Assembly (NCBI GenBank): GCA_902773215.1
Contig: CACYDQ010000275.1
Span: 1-7,113 of the forward strand
Reading direction: 5' to 3'
From: an uncultured Spirochaetaceae bacterium
Lineage (GTDB): Bacteria > Spirochaetota > Spirochaetia > Treponematales > Treponemataceae
Length of the DNA stretch: 7,113 nt
Numbering within the stretch: position 1 is the stretch's first letter; each line of letters opens with the position of its first letter. Below the pieces are notes generated by a model that saw only the letters and a program-made list of their open reading frames with translations, made no database searches and was not told the DNA's origin. The translations under genes and the position numbers were made by a program. Shown here one piece after another: positions 6,770-7,113 of this stretch.

Positions 6770-7113
6770 AAGTCCTCCTTATCAATTTCAAGGATTCCGG
6801 GGGCGGGGCCGCCATCGCCGCGATGAGGCTGGTGCAGGCACTGAACGAGGCGGGCGTTGAGGCCGTCCTTGCGGTGCCACAGAAGACTTGCACAAGCCCG
6901 TATGTGGTGGAGCTGCCAAAGAAAAAACGGGGCTTTCTCAGCAAGCTTGCCCGCTGGCTTGGGAATTATCTGGGGCATATCCTATCGCAGATTGTTGATC
7001 CGATTGCAAGCCGCATCCCCTTCCACCCCTTCCGCTTTACGACGACGAACGGCATCTTCCACACGACGAACTTCCGCTCTGAGGCGGACATAGACGTGGA
7101 CTGGATAAACCGC
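6766..7113 (+). CDS. Glycosyltransferase, GT4-like N-terminal domain (partial, cut by window end)
   Basis: The first 116 codons of a glycosyltransferase are present, reading on through the window edge. The protein begins (M)KVLLINFKDSGGGAAIAAMRLVQAL, a Rossmann-like strand, glycine-rich turn and helix typical of the acceptor-side domain of GT-B enzymes of the GT4 type. AGVEAVLAVPQK follows, then a basic/hydrophobic stretch (KKKRGFLSKLARWLG, about residues 47-61) that may touch the membrane. The segment NGIFHTTNFRSEADIDVDWIN is a block I know from GT4-like enzymes in polysaccharide clusters; relatives continue with an HLHW-type motif beyond this point. The start is GTG at 6766 with a GGGAGG ribosome site, and GTGA overlaps the TGA stop of the upstream glycosyltransferase, indicating coupled translation. 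The sugar donor and acceptor cannot be inferred. Confidence 0.88.
   Translation, partial: MKVLLINFKDSGGGAAIAAMRLVQALNEAGVEAVLAVPQKTCTSPYVVELPKKKRGFLSKLARWLGNYLGHILSQIVDPIASRIPFHPFRFTTTNGIFHTTNFRSEADIDVDWINR

Overview
The window carries six protein genes in three transcription units. By eye the G+C is in the upper 50s percent. The gene content (LplB/LplC-type sugar ABC permeases, a bacterial Na/Pi cotransporter with a PhoU-like tail, a signal-less heparinase II/III-family protein and glycosyltransferases) fits an anaerobic, host- or rumen-associated carbohydrate degrader, such as a Treponema-like spirochaete or a Clostridia member. The lineage is an inference from gene types only and is held loosely.

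Left part (1-1246): the plus strand has the end of an LplB-type permease, then a complete LplC-type permease overlapping it by one base. They form the membrane half of an oligosaccharide ABC importer; its solute-binding protein must lie outside the window. The unit ends in a strong hairpin that also looks able to terminate the convergent unit.

Middle part (1247-5683, minus strand): a tight three-gene operon is read from right to left. It encodes a heparinase II/III-family protein, a 264-residue protein with a discoidin-like C-terminal domain, and a Na/Pi cotransporter with a PhoU-like domain. The gaps are 19 and 1 bases. A near-consensus sigma-70 promoter lies just before the first gene and argues for a start 11 codons downstream of the longest open frame.

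Right part (5728-7113, plus strand): a divergent unit encodes a GT-A-type glycosyltransferase and, overlapping it by four bases, the start of a second glycosyltransferase cut by the window end. These look like surface-polysaccharide assembly genes. The promoter sits so close to the first ATG that the mRNA is predicted to be leaderless.

Taken together, the left and middle parts suggest import of an acidic oligosaccharide followed by cytoplasmic cleavage, because neither the lyase-like protein nor the discoidin-like protein has a signal peptide. The place of a phosphate/sodium transporter in that operon is unexplained. I found no RNA genes, CRISPR arrays, insertion sequences or phage genes. The largest non-coding gaps are about 98 and 130 bases.
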